Source: Patescibacteria group bacterium (lineage in GTDB: Bacteria; Patescibacteriota; Microgenomatia; UBA1400; PJMF01). From it: a stretch of 19,346 nt of DNA. Positions 6,715-13,452 of the stretch are shown here, one piece after another (the first letter of the stretch is position 1; the number at the start of each line of letters is the position of its first letter). The stretch is taken from the NCBI GenBank assembly GCA_018816485.1, contig JAHIVL010000004.1:1-19346 (forward strand). The letters are read 5' to 3'. The notes below the pieces were generated by a model. It was not told the origin of the DNA. It made no database searches and saw nothing but the letters and a program-made list of their open reading frames with translations. The translations under genes and the position numbers were made by a program.

Positions 6715-7446
6715 CTAAAATAAGTACTCTTCCACTGTGCTCTTGAAACTCTCGGTTTCTTTTTGATTTTCTATCCACTCAATTATTTTTGGGATTTTTT
6801 TAAAATCAGCTATAAATGACTCACGCATTTTCCCACTACGTAGTCCCGCTGCAGGGTGGTACATTGGCAAAACAAACAAGTCACGCTCCTCTTTGACTTG
6901 CTTATCGTTTGCTTCGCTCTCAGGTACGCCCTTGTCTAAATTTTCATTTGTAATTTTAGTTACTGGCCACCTAACTTTATGCAACCTCCCATGAACCTGA
7001 GAAATTTTTACGTTCATTAAAAACTTCGCCATACTGAATCTACCCAAAGTTATAATAAGTTTTGGATTAATAATCTCAATTTCTCGATCTAAAACAGGTT
7101 TAAAAGCTACTATCTCTTCTGGAGTTGGATCTCTATTTTCTGGAGGTCTGACTTTAACAATATTGCTAATATAAACCTCAGACCCTTGAATTCCAGCTTC
7201 CTCCGTCAAAGTTTTTCTAAAAAACTTTCCAGAACGACCTACAAAAGGTCGGCGCTCCACAGTTTCGTAATATCCAGGCGCTTCGCCAATAAATAAAATT
7301 TTAGCATCTGCAGGACCTTCTCCGGGAACAATGTCATCAACCTTAGTTGCTAACGGTAGTTTCTCGTAATTTTTTTCTAGTTCTTTGTAAAGATTAACTA
7401 ATGCCTCGCTTTTTTCAGATAAATTATCTATTTTTGAATTAACCAT
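6715..7446 (-). CDS. Family-4-like uracil-DNA glycosylase lacking the Fe-S cysteines
   Basis: This enzyme should remove uracil from DNA for base-excision repair. Numbering is from the ATG at 7446 (243 residues). Family-4 hallmarks are clear: VPGEG (40-44), GEAPGYYE (54-61), RPFVGRSGKF (66-75), ISNIVK (93-98), RPPENRDPTPEEI (100-112) and the catalytic-loop motif MYHPAAGLRSG near the C-terminus. The four cysteines that hold the [4Fe-4S] cluster in this family are all replaced: NCxxCPL appears as NYEKLPL (Y27, L30), KCRPP as KVRPP (V99), and the later Cys as F115. A roughly 20-residue polar insertion precedes DLFVLPMYHP. A GTG six bases upstream (7452) could also initiate, but TATAAT (7458-7453) lies exactly six bases before the ATG, favouring the ATG and a leaderless message. 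Confidence 0.9.
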   Translation of the reverse strand: MVNSKIDNLSEKSEALVNLYKELEKNYEKLPLATKVDDIVPGEGPADAKILFIGEAPGYYETVERRPFVGRSGKFFRKTLTEEAGIQGSEVYISNIVKVRPPENRDPTPEEIVAFKPVLDREIEIINPKLIITLGRFSMAKFLMNVKISQVHGRLHKVRWPVTKITNENLDKGVPESEANDKQVKEERDLFVLPMYHPAAGLRSGKMRESFIADFKKIPKIIEWIENQKETESFKSTVEEYLF

Positions 7447-7452
7447 GAGCAC

Positions 7453-7458
7453 ATTATA
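7453..7458 (-). promoter_or_regulatory. -10 box of a leaderless promoter for the glycosylase gene
   Basis: TATAAT, then GTGCTC, then ATG at 7446: six bases between the hexamer and the start codon. The element lies in the short gap after the Lon-like ATPase gene. The -35 region is not recognisable. It decides the choice of ATG (7446) over GTG (7452), because a message starting at about 7446 would lack the GTG. Confidence 0.55.
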
Positions 7459-7464
7459 AAAAAT

Positions 7465-8526
7465 CTAATACTGAGGTAGGAAGATGTTTTTATTTTCTAA
7501 AGTAATAATAATTTCAGGATATCCTTTTTCAACGATAATTCTAGCTGCTTTTCTAACAGCACCTTCCAAAGTTCTACCTAGAGTTCTAATACCAGCATCA
7601 AAACCTAATGGACGTGTAACCACTCCCCAAACGTCATCTTCGATTATAAACTGCTGTGGAGTTAAACCAGCATCCTTTAATAGACCTGGTAAAATATATT
7701 TTTGTGCAATCACAATTTTCTCGTGATCTGTATAAGAAGGCATTGAAATTTTTTCCATACGATCTAAAACAGCGGTTGCAATTGCAGTTGTATTATTTGC
7801 AGTTGCTAAAAATATTGCATGAGATAAATCGACTGGATAATCTATAAAATTATCTCTAAAAGCATGATTTTGTTTTGGATCAAGTAACTCAACCAAAACA
7901 CCCATAATGTCTTTATTTGCCTCGGTACTTCCTCTATCGATTTCATCTAGAAGAATTACTGGATTTCTCACTCCTGCCTCACAAATACCCTTAATAACTC
8001 TTCCTGGCTCAGAACCTAGAATTAATCTTGAATTACCTCTCAACTCCTCAGCTGACCCCATACCTCCAAAAGGTATTCTGACTAGCTCTCTTCCAAGAGC
8101 TTCAGAAAGTGAAGTAGCAAAAGTTGTTTTTCCAGTTCCAACTAAACCAACTAATAACAAAATTGGCGCACGAAAGTCTTTAGCCATTTCTTCATTTTGA
8201 CTTCTCAACTTCAAAACTGAAACATACTCTAAGAATCTATTTTTGACATCTAACATTCCATAATGATGTTTTTCAAATATCTCTTTAGTTCTGACAATAT
8301 CTAAAGTATCCTTTGTCTCAGCTTCCCAGGGAATTTTTAAAACCCAATAAATATACTTTGAAACCTTTTCATATTTTTCATCGTAACTGCCCAAAGCAAT
8401 ACTTCTTTCTAACGAGACAATGTCCTTGTCAACTTTCCTTCTCATTTCTTCTGGAAGCGTCGACACAGAAACCTTAGATTTAAGTTCGTCAATTTCTTTT
8501 TCTAGTATTTCTTTATAATCAGTCAT
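7465..8526 (-). CDS. Lon-type AAA+ ATPase without a protease domain
   Basis: This is a 353-residue stand-alone AAA+ motor. Residues 83-104 (KEIFEKHHYGMLDVKNRF and on to EYVSV) match the linker that precedes the ATPase in Lon. Walker A is GLVGTGKT (127-134), Walker B ILLDEID (191-197), and a Lon-like sensor-2 AGIRTLGRTLEG lies at 311-322. Before the ATPase are about 80 residues with coiled-coil character that resemble the end of the Lon N-terminal region. The chain ends about 30 residues after sensor 2, so the Ser-Lys protease domain is absent, with no sign of a broken reading frame downstream. It probably remodels or unfolds proteins rather than cutting them. Its ATG overlaps the pfkB-type stop codon by one base (TAATG), indicating translational coupling. 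The glycosylase gene follows after 18 bp with its own promoter-like box. Confidence 0.9.
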   Translation of the reverse strand: MTDYKEILEKEIDELKSKVSVSTLPEEMRRKVDKDIVSLERSIALGSYDEKYEKVSKYIYWVLKIPWEAETKDTLDIVRTKEIFEKHHYGMLDVKNRFLEYVSVLKLRSQNEEMAKDFRAPILLLVGLVGTGKTTFATSLSEALGRELVRIPFGGMGSAEELRGNSRLILGSEPGRVIKGICEAGVRNPVILLDEIDRGSTEANKDIMGVLVELLDPKQNHAFRDNFIDYPVDLSHAIFLATANNTTAIATAVLDRMEKISMPSYTDHEKIVIAQKYILPGLLKDAGLTPQQFIIEDDVWGVVTRPLGFDAGIRTLGRTLEGAVRKAARIIVEKGYPEIIITLENKNIFLPQY

Positions 8527-9458
8527 TATTTACTATTATGTACTTTTATCTGCTTAAGTGTCAATAAACCAGGTTTTGCGCCTATTTGCCCAATGACTGA
8601 TATGGCATTTCTTTTGCCCCACTCGCAACATTCAGTTATTATTTTTCCTTTTAAATATGCTGTCACGTAACCAACTGCAAATGCGTCGCCAGCTCCTGTA
8701 TCATCAATCGACTTAGTTTTTTCAGATTTAAACTCGGCTACTTGGTCACCAGCAACTAGAACTTTGCCACCTTTCTTACCATTTGTTACGATAACTTGCT
8801 TAACATATGACAAAACATCTTGTTGTTTATGTTTAATTAATTCCCATTCTTCTTGATTAAGAAATAAAAGTTGGCAAGAAATTTCTTTAAATAGAATCTT
8901 TCCCTCTGAAATTAAAACAAGTTCTTTCTTACCAGGATTCCATGAAAAAACTTTGTTAGTTTTATTTAATGACGAAAAAATTCGTTCAAGAGTTTTTAAT
9001 CGCCCTGAAATACTTGAAATATGTATCCAATCGGCTCTGGAAATATTTTCAGTTGGAATATCTTCAGGATCAAGCATTGAAGAAGCACCTCTGTGAACCA
9101 TTACAGTTCTGCCACCATCAACATCAAGTAAAATAATTGAGCCACCGGTCTTTTCTTGTTTTTCACTAATAACTAAATTTGTGGATACAAACTCACTCCT
9201 AAAATCGTCTAAAATAATTTTTGCAAAAGTATCGCTACCTAGTTCTGTCACAATTCCAGTTCTAAATCCCATTCTTGAAAACCCCACAGCTGTATTGCTC
9301 CCGCCACCTCCTGTTCTCAAAATATATTCATCAACTTCAGTTTTTTCACCATAGGACAAACATATCTCAGCATTAACTCCAGTTGAATGCAAAATAAATT
9401 TACTAGACTTAATAAAACTATCAATCAAACTTGAGCCAATAGTGATAATTTCGTACAT
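8526..9458 (-). CDS. PfkB family carbohydrate (ribokinase-like) kinase
   Basis: An ATP-dependent sugar or nucleoside kinase of the ribokinase fold, 310 residues, the usual length. The N-terminal signature is present as TGGGGSNTAVGFSRMG (49-64). The C-terminal signature DDTGAGDAFAVGY (252-264) supplies the anion hole and catalytic base D258. The substrate cannot be told from sequence; ribokinase, fructokinase and adenosine-kinase-like members share these motifs. It is preceded by the 83-residue gene (54-bp gap) and overlaps the start of the Lon-like ATPase by one base. There is no Shine-Dalgarno sequence; TAAAAG lies six bases before the ATG, a poor match to a -10 box. Confidence 0.9.
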   Translation of the reverse strand: MYEIITIGSSLIDSFIKSSKFILHSTGVNAEICLSYGEKTEVDEYILRTGGGGSNTAVGFSRMGFRTGIVTELGSDTFAKIILDDFRSEFVSTNLVISEKQEKTGGSIILLDVDGGRTVMVHRGASSMLDPEDIPTENISRADWIHISSISGRLKTLERIFSSLNKTNKVFSWNPGKKELVLISEGKILFKEISCQLLFLNQEEWELIKHKQQDVLSYVKQVIVTNGKKGGKVLVAGDQVAEFKSEKTKSIDDTGAGDAFAVGYVTAYLKGKIITECCEWGKRNAISVIGQIGAKPGLLTLKQIKVHNSK

Positions 9459-9512
9459 AGACAGCTTTTAAATATGTTAATTAGTATTTTATTATTTAGT
9501 TTCAGATTCAGG

Positions 9513-9764
9513 TCAATCAGGAAGTCCACAACGTTCACCGAGTTCCTTTTCAAAATAATCTAAAGCCTCAATTAATTCTCTCTCATCTTTGACTACTTTG
9601 TAAATAGATCTTTCCTTCTCACCAACTAAGAAACGATCAAAAATATCAGCGTGTTCCATTAATCCAAACATTCTCTCGATATAATTTGTGGTCTTAATTT
9701 CTTTATCATGATAAGCCAAATAACGAGCAACTTTAAACACTTCTTGATATATCTGGGTTTTCAT
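9513..9764 (-). CDS. Small protein of unknown function (83 residues)
   Basis: I do not recognise this protein. It is mostly helical by composition, soluble, and acidic at the C-terminus (ELGERCGLPD), with no membrane segment or metal motif. A good ribosome-binding site, AAAAGGA, lies eight bases before ATG, which supports it as a real gene. It is flanked upstream by the inverted repeat that ends the epimerase gene and downstream by the pfkB-type kinase gene, so it begins a new transcription unit or is the first gene after the hairpin. Confidence 0.7.
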   Translation of the reverse strand: MKTQIYQEVFKVARYLAYHDKEIKTTNYIERMFGLMEHADIFDRFLVGEKERSIYKVVKDERELIEALDYFEKELGERCGLPD

Positions 9765-9790
9765 TTATTTTTCCTTTTAACTGTATCGTA

Positions 9791-9890
9791 TTTTTTAAAT
9801 TAAATATTTATATAAGCAAGCATCAGTGAGTTCTGCTTTAGCAGTAAGTACAAAAGCGTAGCTTGCATTATGAATATTTAATTTAAAAAA
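9791..9890. repeat. AT-rich inverted repeat spanning the epimerase stop codon
   Basis: TTTTTTAAATTAAATATT (9791-9808) is the exact reverse complement of 9873-9890. Pairing continues imperfectly inward to GCAAGC/GCTTGC (9816-9821 with 9861-9866). Between the arms lies the hairpin CTGCTTTAGCAG (9833-9844). The right arm includes the last codons and stop of the Rpe-like gene. The structure ends in A-runs, not T-runs, in either reading direction. Confidence 0.9.
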
Positions 9891-10534
9891 TCACTAACAG
9901 CGTCATCAAAATCCTCAGCTTTCCACAAAGCGCTTCCAGGAGTAACACCATCTGCGCCATGATCTTTTATTTCTGTAACATTATCTAGTTTAACGCCTCC
10001 ATCAACAATGATTTCAATGTCTAGACCTCTGTCTTCAATTTCACTGCGTAGTTCACTTACCAAATTTAAAACAGCAGTATTAAATTCTTGTCCTTGAAAA
10101 CCTGCTTTAATACCCATTATCTGGATTACATCTAAAAATTCCCAAGATTCCTCATTAATAGACTCTACAGGCGTATGTAAATTAAGTGATAAACCAGCCA
10201 TCCAACCGTTCTTTTTGACTTCCTTCAAAAAATCGACTTGAGATGTCATCTGTTCTAATTGACCAATAACTGCTCTTACTGGTAAAAATTCTTTTGAGTC
10301 TCTTATCTCGTGTACAAAATCCATTGGTTCTTCAGTTATTAAATGAAAATCTACACTAAGATCTCCAAAATCAACTGGAAATAAATCGCTAGGATAAACA
10401 GTAATATTATCTGCAAAAAAACCGTCAATAACGTCAATTTGAACTGTTTGAACATCTGGATTACTTCGACACATATCTACTTGATCAATCACTTGATCTA
10501 CTTCATCAGTTAAAATGCTTGGATAAACGTTCAT
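9878..10534 (-). CDS. Ribulose-phosphate 3-epimerase-like protein
   Basis: Expected to interconvert ribulose 5-phosphate and xylulose 5-phosphate in the pentose-phosphate pathway, on a TIM barrel of 218 residues. Family motifs: YPSIL (4-8), IDVIDGFFADNIT (33-45), DFHLI (62-66), LSLNLHTP, GIKAGFQGQEF, IIVDGGV and TPGSALW (phosphate binding). The metal-binding His of the usual HxDxMDG motif is Gln here (Q32), and the region that normally reads FHxE is altered (IGQLEQ). The other ligands D34, H64 and the Asp of VDGGV remain. It is therefore a divergent member, possibly with a related sugar phosphate as substrate. ATG overlaps the rpiB TGA (ATGA), so the two are translationally coupled. The C-terminus SDFLN is encoded inside an inverted repeat. 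Confidence 0.82.
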   Translation of the reverse strand: MNVYPSILTDEVDQVIDQVDMCRSNPDVQTVQIDVIDGFFADNITVYPSDLFPVDFGDLSVDFHLITEEPMDFVHEIRDSKEFLPVRAVIGQLEQMTSQVDFLKEVKKNGWMAGLSLNLHTPVESINEESWEFLDVIQIMGIKAGFQGQEFNTAVLNLVSELRSEIEDRGLDIEIIVDGGVKLDNVTEIKDHGADGVTPGSALWKAEDFDDAVSDFLN

Positions 10535-11028
10535 AGCGTGTTTTCAAACTCCTTTATTTTATTAATTCTCCTAACATGTCTTTCTTCTCCTGAAAAATTG
10601 GTTTCTAAGTAAGCTAAGATAATTTCTTTAACCTGACTTTCAGTTGTCCAATCAGCGGAAATTGAAATTATATTTGCATCATTGTGTTCTTTAGCATGAA
10701 CCGCACTCTCTTTATTATGAACAGAAACTGCTCTAATTCCTTTAACTTTATTTGCAGCAACAACCATTCCTCCTCCAGAGCGACATACCAGTATACCAAC
10801 GGAGACGCCGCCAGTGCCACCATTAAAACTACTCTCTACTACACTCGCTTTATTAATAACTTTATTTGCAACAGCAACGGCATAATCTGGGTAATCATCT
10901 TCTAAAACTAGCGAGTGCGCACCAAGATCCTCAATGTTATATCCCTGCTCTTCCAACAAAACTTTAACTTTTTCTTTTAGCTCAAATCCACCGTGGTCTG
11001 CGCCAAGATAAATTGTTTTTTTTGTCAT
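10531..11028 (-). CDS. rpiB: Ribose-5-phosphate isomerase B / LacAB family
   Basis: Interconverts ribose 5-phosphate and ribulose 5-phosphate. The N-terminal GADHGGFELKEKV (9-21) and the active-site segment GILVCRSGGGMVVAANKVKGIRA (78-100, shown only as a landmark; catalytic Cys C82) are clear, as is AKEHNDANIISI. At 165 residues it is longer than the typical 140-150. The extra residues include a Gly/Ser-rich insertion at about 63-76 (SSFNGGTGG) just before the active-site strand. The residue after the catalytic Cys is Arg where Gly is usual. It starts 7 bp after the DUF59 stop and overlaps the epimerase start by 4 bases, which places both pentose-phosphate steps in one message. Confidence 0.93.
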   Translation of the reverse strand: MTKKTIYLGADHGGFELKEKVKVLLEEQGYNIEDLGAHSLVLEDDYPDYAVAVANKVINKASVVESSFNGGTGGVSVGILVCRSGGGMVVAANKVKGIRAVSVHNKESAVHAKEHNDANIISISADWTTESQVKEIILAYLETNFSGEERHVRRINKIKEFENTL

Positions 11029-11035
11029 ATGTAGT

Positions 11036-11368
11036 TTAAAATCCCAACTCTGCTTTTGCCTCTTCAGTCATCATATCAGTTATCCATGGGGGATCAAAGG
11101 TTAGCTCGATCTCAATATCTTTATCAACATCTATGTTTTCAATCTCAATAAGTGAATCCTTTACCATTTGTTGCAAAACTCCAATTAAAGGACATCCTGG
11201 CGTTGTTAGAGTCATTAAAATATGGATTTTATCCTTTTCTCCAGATTCCAGCTGCAGTTTAGAAATAGTCACGTCGTAAATTAGACCCATACTAACAATA
11301 TCGACATTAAGCTCGGGATCAATCACTGTAGAGAGGCATTTGTAGATGTTGTCAATGGTTAAGGTCAT
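11036..11368 (-). CDS. DUF59 / MIP18 family Fe-S assembly protein (SufT-like)
   Basis: A 110-residue single-domain DUF59 protein. Family members (SufT, the PaaD N-terminal domain, eukaryotic MIP18) help mature iron-sulfur proteins. The signatures are VIDPELNVDIVSMGLIYDV (15-33), the cysteine loop TTPGCP (55-60, C59) and FDPPW (91-95). It is the right length for a minimal SufT-like protein. The sufS-sufU genes lie about 3.5 kb upstream on the same strand, so a role in their pathway is likely, but it is not in the same unit. It leads the rpiB-epimerase block, with 7 bp to rpiB. No Shine-Dalgarno site is visible before the ATG. Confidence 0.9.
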   Translation of the reverse strand: MTLTIDNIYKCLSTVIDPELNVDIVSMGLIYDVTISKLQLESGEKDKIHILMTLTTPGCPLIGVLQQMVKDSLIEIENIDVDKDIEIELTFDPPWITDMMTEEAKAELGF

Positions 11369-11490
11369 ATTGAAAGCTAAAACGACAACTCGCTAAATGC
11401 TCAAGTTGCAAATATTTTATTTACATTTTAAATCAGATGATGATCAATCACAACAGATAACACAGATAACATCTATTTCTTCTAATCCAA

Positions 11491-11520
11491 AAAACCCCCG
11501 AGAAATTCTCGGGGGTTTTT
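11491..11520 (-). terminator. Rho-independent terminator of the 73-residue gene
   Basis: CCCCCGAGAAATTCTCGGGGG (written in two parts: CCCCCGAGAA and TTCTCGGGGG around one A, 11495-11515) is a perfect palindrome flanked by A6 and T5, so it can work in both directions; on the minus strand it is followed by TTTTTT. A weaker hairpin AATCTC/GAGATT (11523-11545) lies between it and the stop codon. It separates the 73-residue gene from the DUF59 block. Confidence 0.92.
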
Positions 11521-11546
11521 CTAATCTCCTATTTAAAAAGAGATTA

Positions 11547-11768
11547 CTATGCTTTTACTGTTCTCTTAAGAACAGGCATGTTCGTTCTCTTTGTTTCCAT
11601 GACTTCCATTCCTTCTGGAACTGCGTCTAGAGCTTCAGGACGAACGTCTCTTGCGAAGTAGTAGATTCTTTGAACTCTACCATTTTTTAGAGTTACCTCT
11701 TTGGTGTGCAAGTAATATACTTGACCCTTTGCATTTGTGTAGCTGAATGCTTTTGGTGCATCTGCCAT
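11547..11768 (-). CDS. Small basic protein of unknown function, likely well expressed (73 residues)
   Basis: No named family that I can assign. The sequence is a compact, aromatic-rich protein: FSYTNAKGQVYYLHTKEV (8-25), NGRVQRIYYFARDVRP (29-44), VPEGMEVMETKRTNMPVLKR (50-69). The many Gly, Tyr and alternating hydrophobic residues suggest a small beta-rich fold, and the tail is basic, so nucleic-acid or ribosome binding is possible but unproven. The gene stands alone: a strong AAAAGGAG site five bases before ATG, a possible promoter upstream, and a strong terminator downstream. This monocistronic, well-punctuated layout suggests high expression. I have an impression that similar small proteins occur in other candidate-phyla bacteria, but could not check it. 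Confidence 0.8.
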   Translation of the reverse strand: MADAPKAFSYTNAKGQVYYLHTKEVTLKNGRVQRIYYFARDVRPEALDAVPEGMEVMETKRTNMPVLKRTVKA

Positions 11769-11887
11769 AATTACTCCTTTTCTTGCCTTTTTATTAAGGC
11801 TTATTAAGTTATTTTTATACTAAATCAAATAATTCTACATTAAGCTTAACACACTCGGCGAACACATCAAGAAGCAAATTCGATCTT

Positions 11888-12409
11888 TTATTCTACTTCC
11901 ATCTCAACTGAATCTTGTACATCAAGAACACCTCTTAAAACATTTGCTTCTTTTGCACCTTCTGCTGATACTTCTTCACTCACAATTATCTCAAATGGTA
12001 GTAATTCTGAAGGTAATGCTGCCGATCCTATGTAGCCACCTTTTCCTGGAACTAAGGTAAAAACCTCTCTCATGTTATCACCATCGACTTCTTTAAGCCA
12101 AACTCTATACTCATTTTCTGATTCAGGAAGGTTTGCCATCACTGAAAAACGAACTTTGTCATCTTTTAACTCATATCGGACAATTCCTAAAGCATCTGCA
12201 GATGATGACGTGAGATCAACATTGTTATAATCACCAACTCCACTAATAGATTTTGCCATCTCATCTTCGCTTAAGTTTTCAATTTCAACACCTTCGGCAA
12301 ATAAATTCTCATCCATTCTTTGGGTTCTCATGCTATACCATCTGAAAACCAGAAGGAAAACAACACTTAAAACTACTAATGGAAAAATGTATGGTGTATA
12401 TTTTTTCAT
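11888..12409 (-). CDS. Membrane-anchored protein with RskA-like (anti-sigma-K) extracytoplasmic domain
   Basis: 173 residues: a single N-terminal transmembrane segment (about 7-24) and an outward soluble domain. The part from about 70 to 165 resembles the beta-sandwich of RskA/anti-sigma-K proteins: IVRYELKDDKVRFSVMANLP, then EYRVWLKEVDG (the family's YxxW-like core), then a GKGGYIGSAALP turn and FEIIVSEE. The cytoplasmic anti-sigma helices of a true RskA are absent, so it is unlikely to bind a sigma factor. It is 31 bp downstream of the DsbA-like gene with an AAAGGG ribosome-binding site, and the two may act together in the envelope. The family assignment is by fold-like pattern only. Confidence 0.6.
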   Translation of the reverse strand: MKKYTPYIFPLVVLSVVFLLVFRWYSMRTQRMDENLFAEGVEIENLSEDEMAKSISGVGDYNNVDLTSSSADALGIVRYELKDDKVRFSVMANLPESENEYRVWLKEVDGDNMREVFTLVPGKGGYIGSAALPSELLPFEIIVSEEVSAEGAKEANVLRGVLDVQDSVEMEVE

Positions 12410-12440
12410 ATCTACCCTTTAATCTAGCCTACAAGGCTTT

Positions 12441-13142
12441 TTATTTACTAGAACTATTTACTAATGATTCTACAGTTGATAACAACTGATGGGCAGATAT
12501 TTGAACTCCGTCTACATAAAAAGTTGGTGTCGAATTGACTCCAAGCTGAGTGCCCGTGTTTGAGTCATTTGTTACCAGTTGTATAACAGAATTATCCTCT
12601 ATTCTCTCTAGAAATTGAGTTCTGTCAATATCCAACTTATCCATATATGTAACAAATATGTCATTTAGATCCTCACCATTTTCAGCATTACTCCATTCTT
12701 CTTGATTCTCAAATAACAAGTCATGCATCTCCCAATATTTATCCTTATTTATAGAGGCAACTGCCTCAGCTGCGATAGCCGCATTCCTAGCATTTGGATG
12801 AAGAGAATCTAAAGAAAAATTCCTAAAAATAAACCTAACTTTGCCGGGAAAAGTATTGACTACTAATTCGCCCAAGGTTGACACATTCTTACATGCCAAA
12901 CATTGGAAATCAGAAAACTCGACCACTGTTATTAATTTAGCATTTTCAATATTTTTCATTTCTTCTTCAATTGATTTTGGTTTAACTACTCTTACATTTC
13001 TAGCTTCACCTGCTGCAACTTGAGAATCAACAACTAATAATTCCTCTACATTCTTGGAAGTACTAGAAAACATATATGAAACTGCAATAATAAGTAGTAA
13101 CGTACCCAAAATTGTGCCTATGAGAAGAGGAATATTTTTCAT
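12441..13142 (-). CDS. DsbA-like thioredoxin-fold oxidoreductase, membrane anchored
   Basis: Disulfide exchange protein facing outside the cytoplasm, 233 residues. An N-terminal membrane anchor (about 5-24) leads to a linker and a DsbA-type (thioredoxin_4) domain: VVEFSDFQCLACKN (73-86) with active-site C81-x-x-C84, FIFRNFSLDSLHPNARNAA, and the cis-Pro loop STPTFYVDG (about 204-212). It begins immediately after the ferredoxin stop codon (2 bp between), with no separate Shine-Dalgarno site, so it is probably translated by coupling. The link to reductase and ferredoxin suggests one operon of redox functions, although electron flow across the membrane between them is only a hypothesis. No DsbB/VKOR partner is in the window. 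Confidence 0.92.
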   Translation of the reverse strand: MKNIPLLIGTILGTLLLIIAVSYMFSSTSKNVEELLVVDSQVAAGEARNVRVVKPKSIEEEMKNIENAKLITVVEFSDFQCLACKNVSTLGELVVNTFPGKVRFIFRNFSLDSLHPNARNAAIAAEAVASINKDKYWEMHDLLFENQEEWSNAENGEDLNDIFVTYMDKLDIDRTQFLERIEDNSVIQLVTNDSNTGTQLGVNSTPTFYVDGVQISAHQLLSTVESLVNSSSK

Positions 13143-13144
13143 CT

Positions 13145-13417
13145 TTATTTTTTTGGCCAGACTTGTTCGCCAGTTTCAGTGTCTGTCACAATAACTGCAT
13201 CTGTAGGACAACTTTGCGCACCAAGTAACTTTTCTTCATCTGTATTTCCATTTTGGGAAATTACTACTGCAATTCCCTCTTCATCAAGTTCAAAAATCCC
13301 AGGGGCAATTGCTTCACAGCTTCCAGCACTAATGCATTTATCACGCATAACCTCGACCTTATACTTACCAATTTGTTTCTCGTTGACTGCGACTTTGTCT
13401 TTTTGATCGTCGGACAT
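13145..13417 (-). CDS. Single-cluster ferredoxin with a three-cysteine ligand set
   Basis: A 90-residue electron carrier. The cluster motif is C28-ISAGS-C34, then C70-P after 35 residues (SCPTDAV). In four-Cys ferredoxins the first motif reads CxxCxxC; here the middle position is Ala, so three Cys ligands are available and a [3Fe-4S] cluster, or a [4Fe-4S] cluster with another ligand, is expected. The surrounding sequence AIAPGIFELDEEG is typical of the single-cluster family. An N-terminal extension of about 18 polar residues precedes the fold. It has a strong AAAGGAG site, lies 35 bp after the reductase gene and abuts the DsbA-like gene, so it is the likely partner of that reductase. Confidence 0.92.
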   Translation of the reverse strand: MSDDQKDKVAVNEKQIGKYKVEVMRDKCISAGSCEAIAPGIFELDEEGIAVVISQNGNTDEEKLLGAQSCPTDAVIVTDTETGEQVWPKK

Positions 13418-13452
13418 ATTTCTCCTTTATTTTTTAATAATTAATTTTCTGC

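Noticed and set aside
11397..11630. Plus-strand frame of 77 codons
   Set aside because: It runs through the terminator palindrome and antisense to the 73-residue gene, with no ribosome-binding site.
12426..12440. AGCCT-ACA-AGGCT followed by TTTTT on the plus strand, terminator-like
   Set aside because: No plus-strand gene leads into it, and on the minus strand it lies between two co-directional genes without a T-run; probably chance or a minor leader hairpin.
13179..13444. Two plus-strand frames of 75 and 63 codons
   Set aside because: Both are antisense to the ferredoxin gene, which has a strong ribosome-binding site and family motifs.
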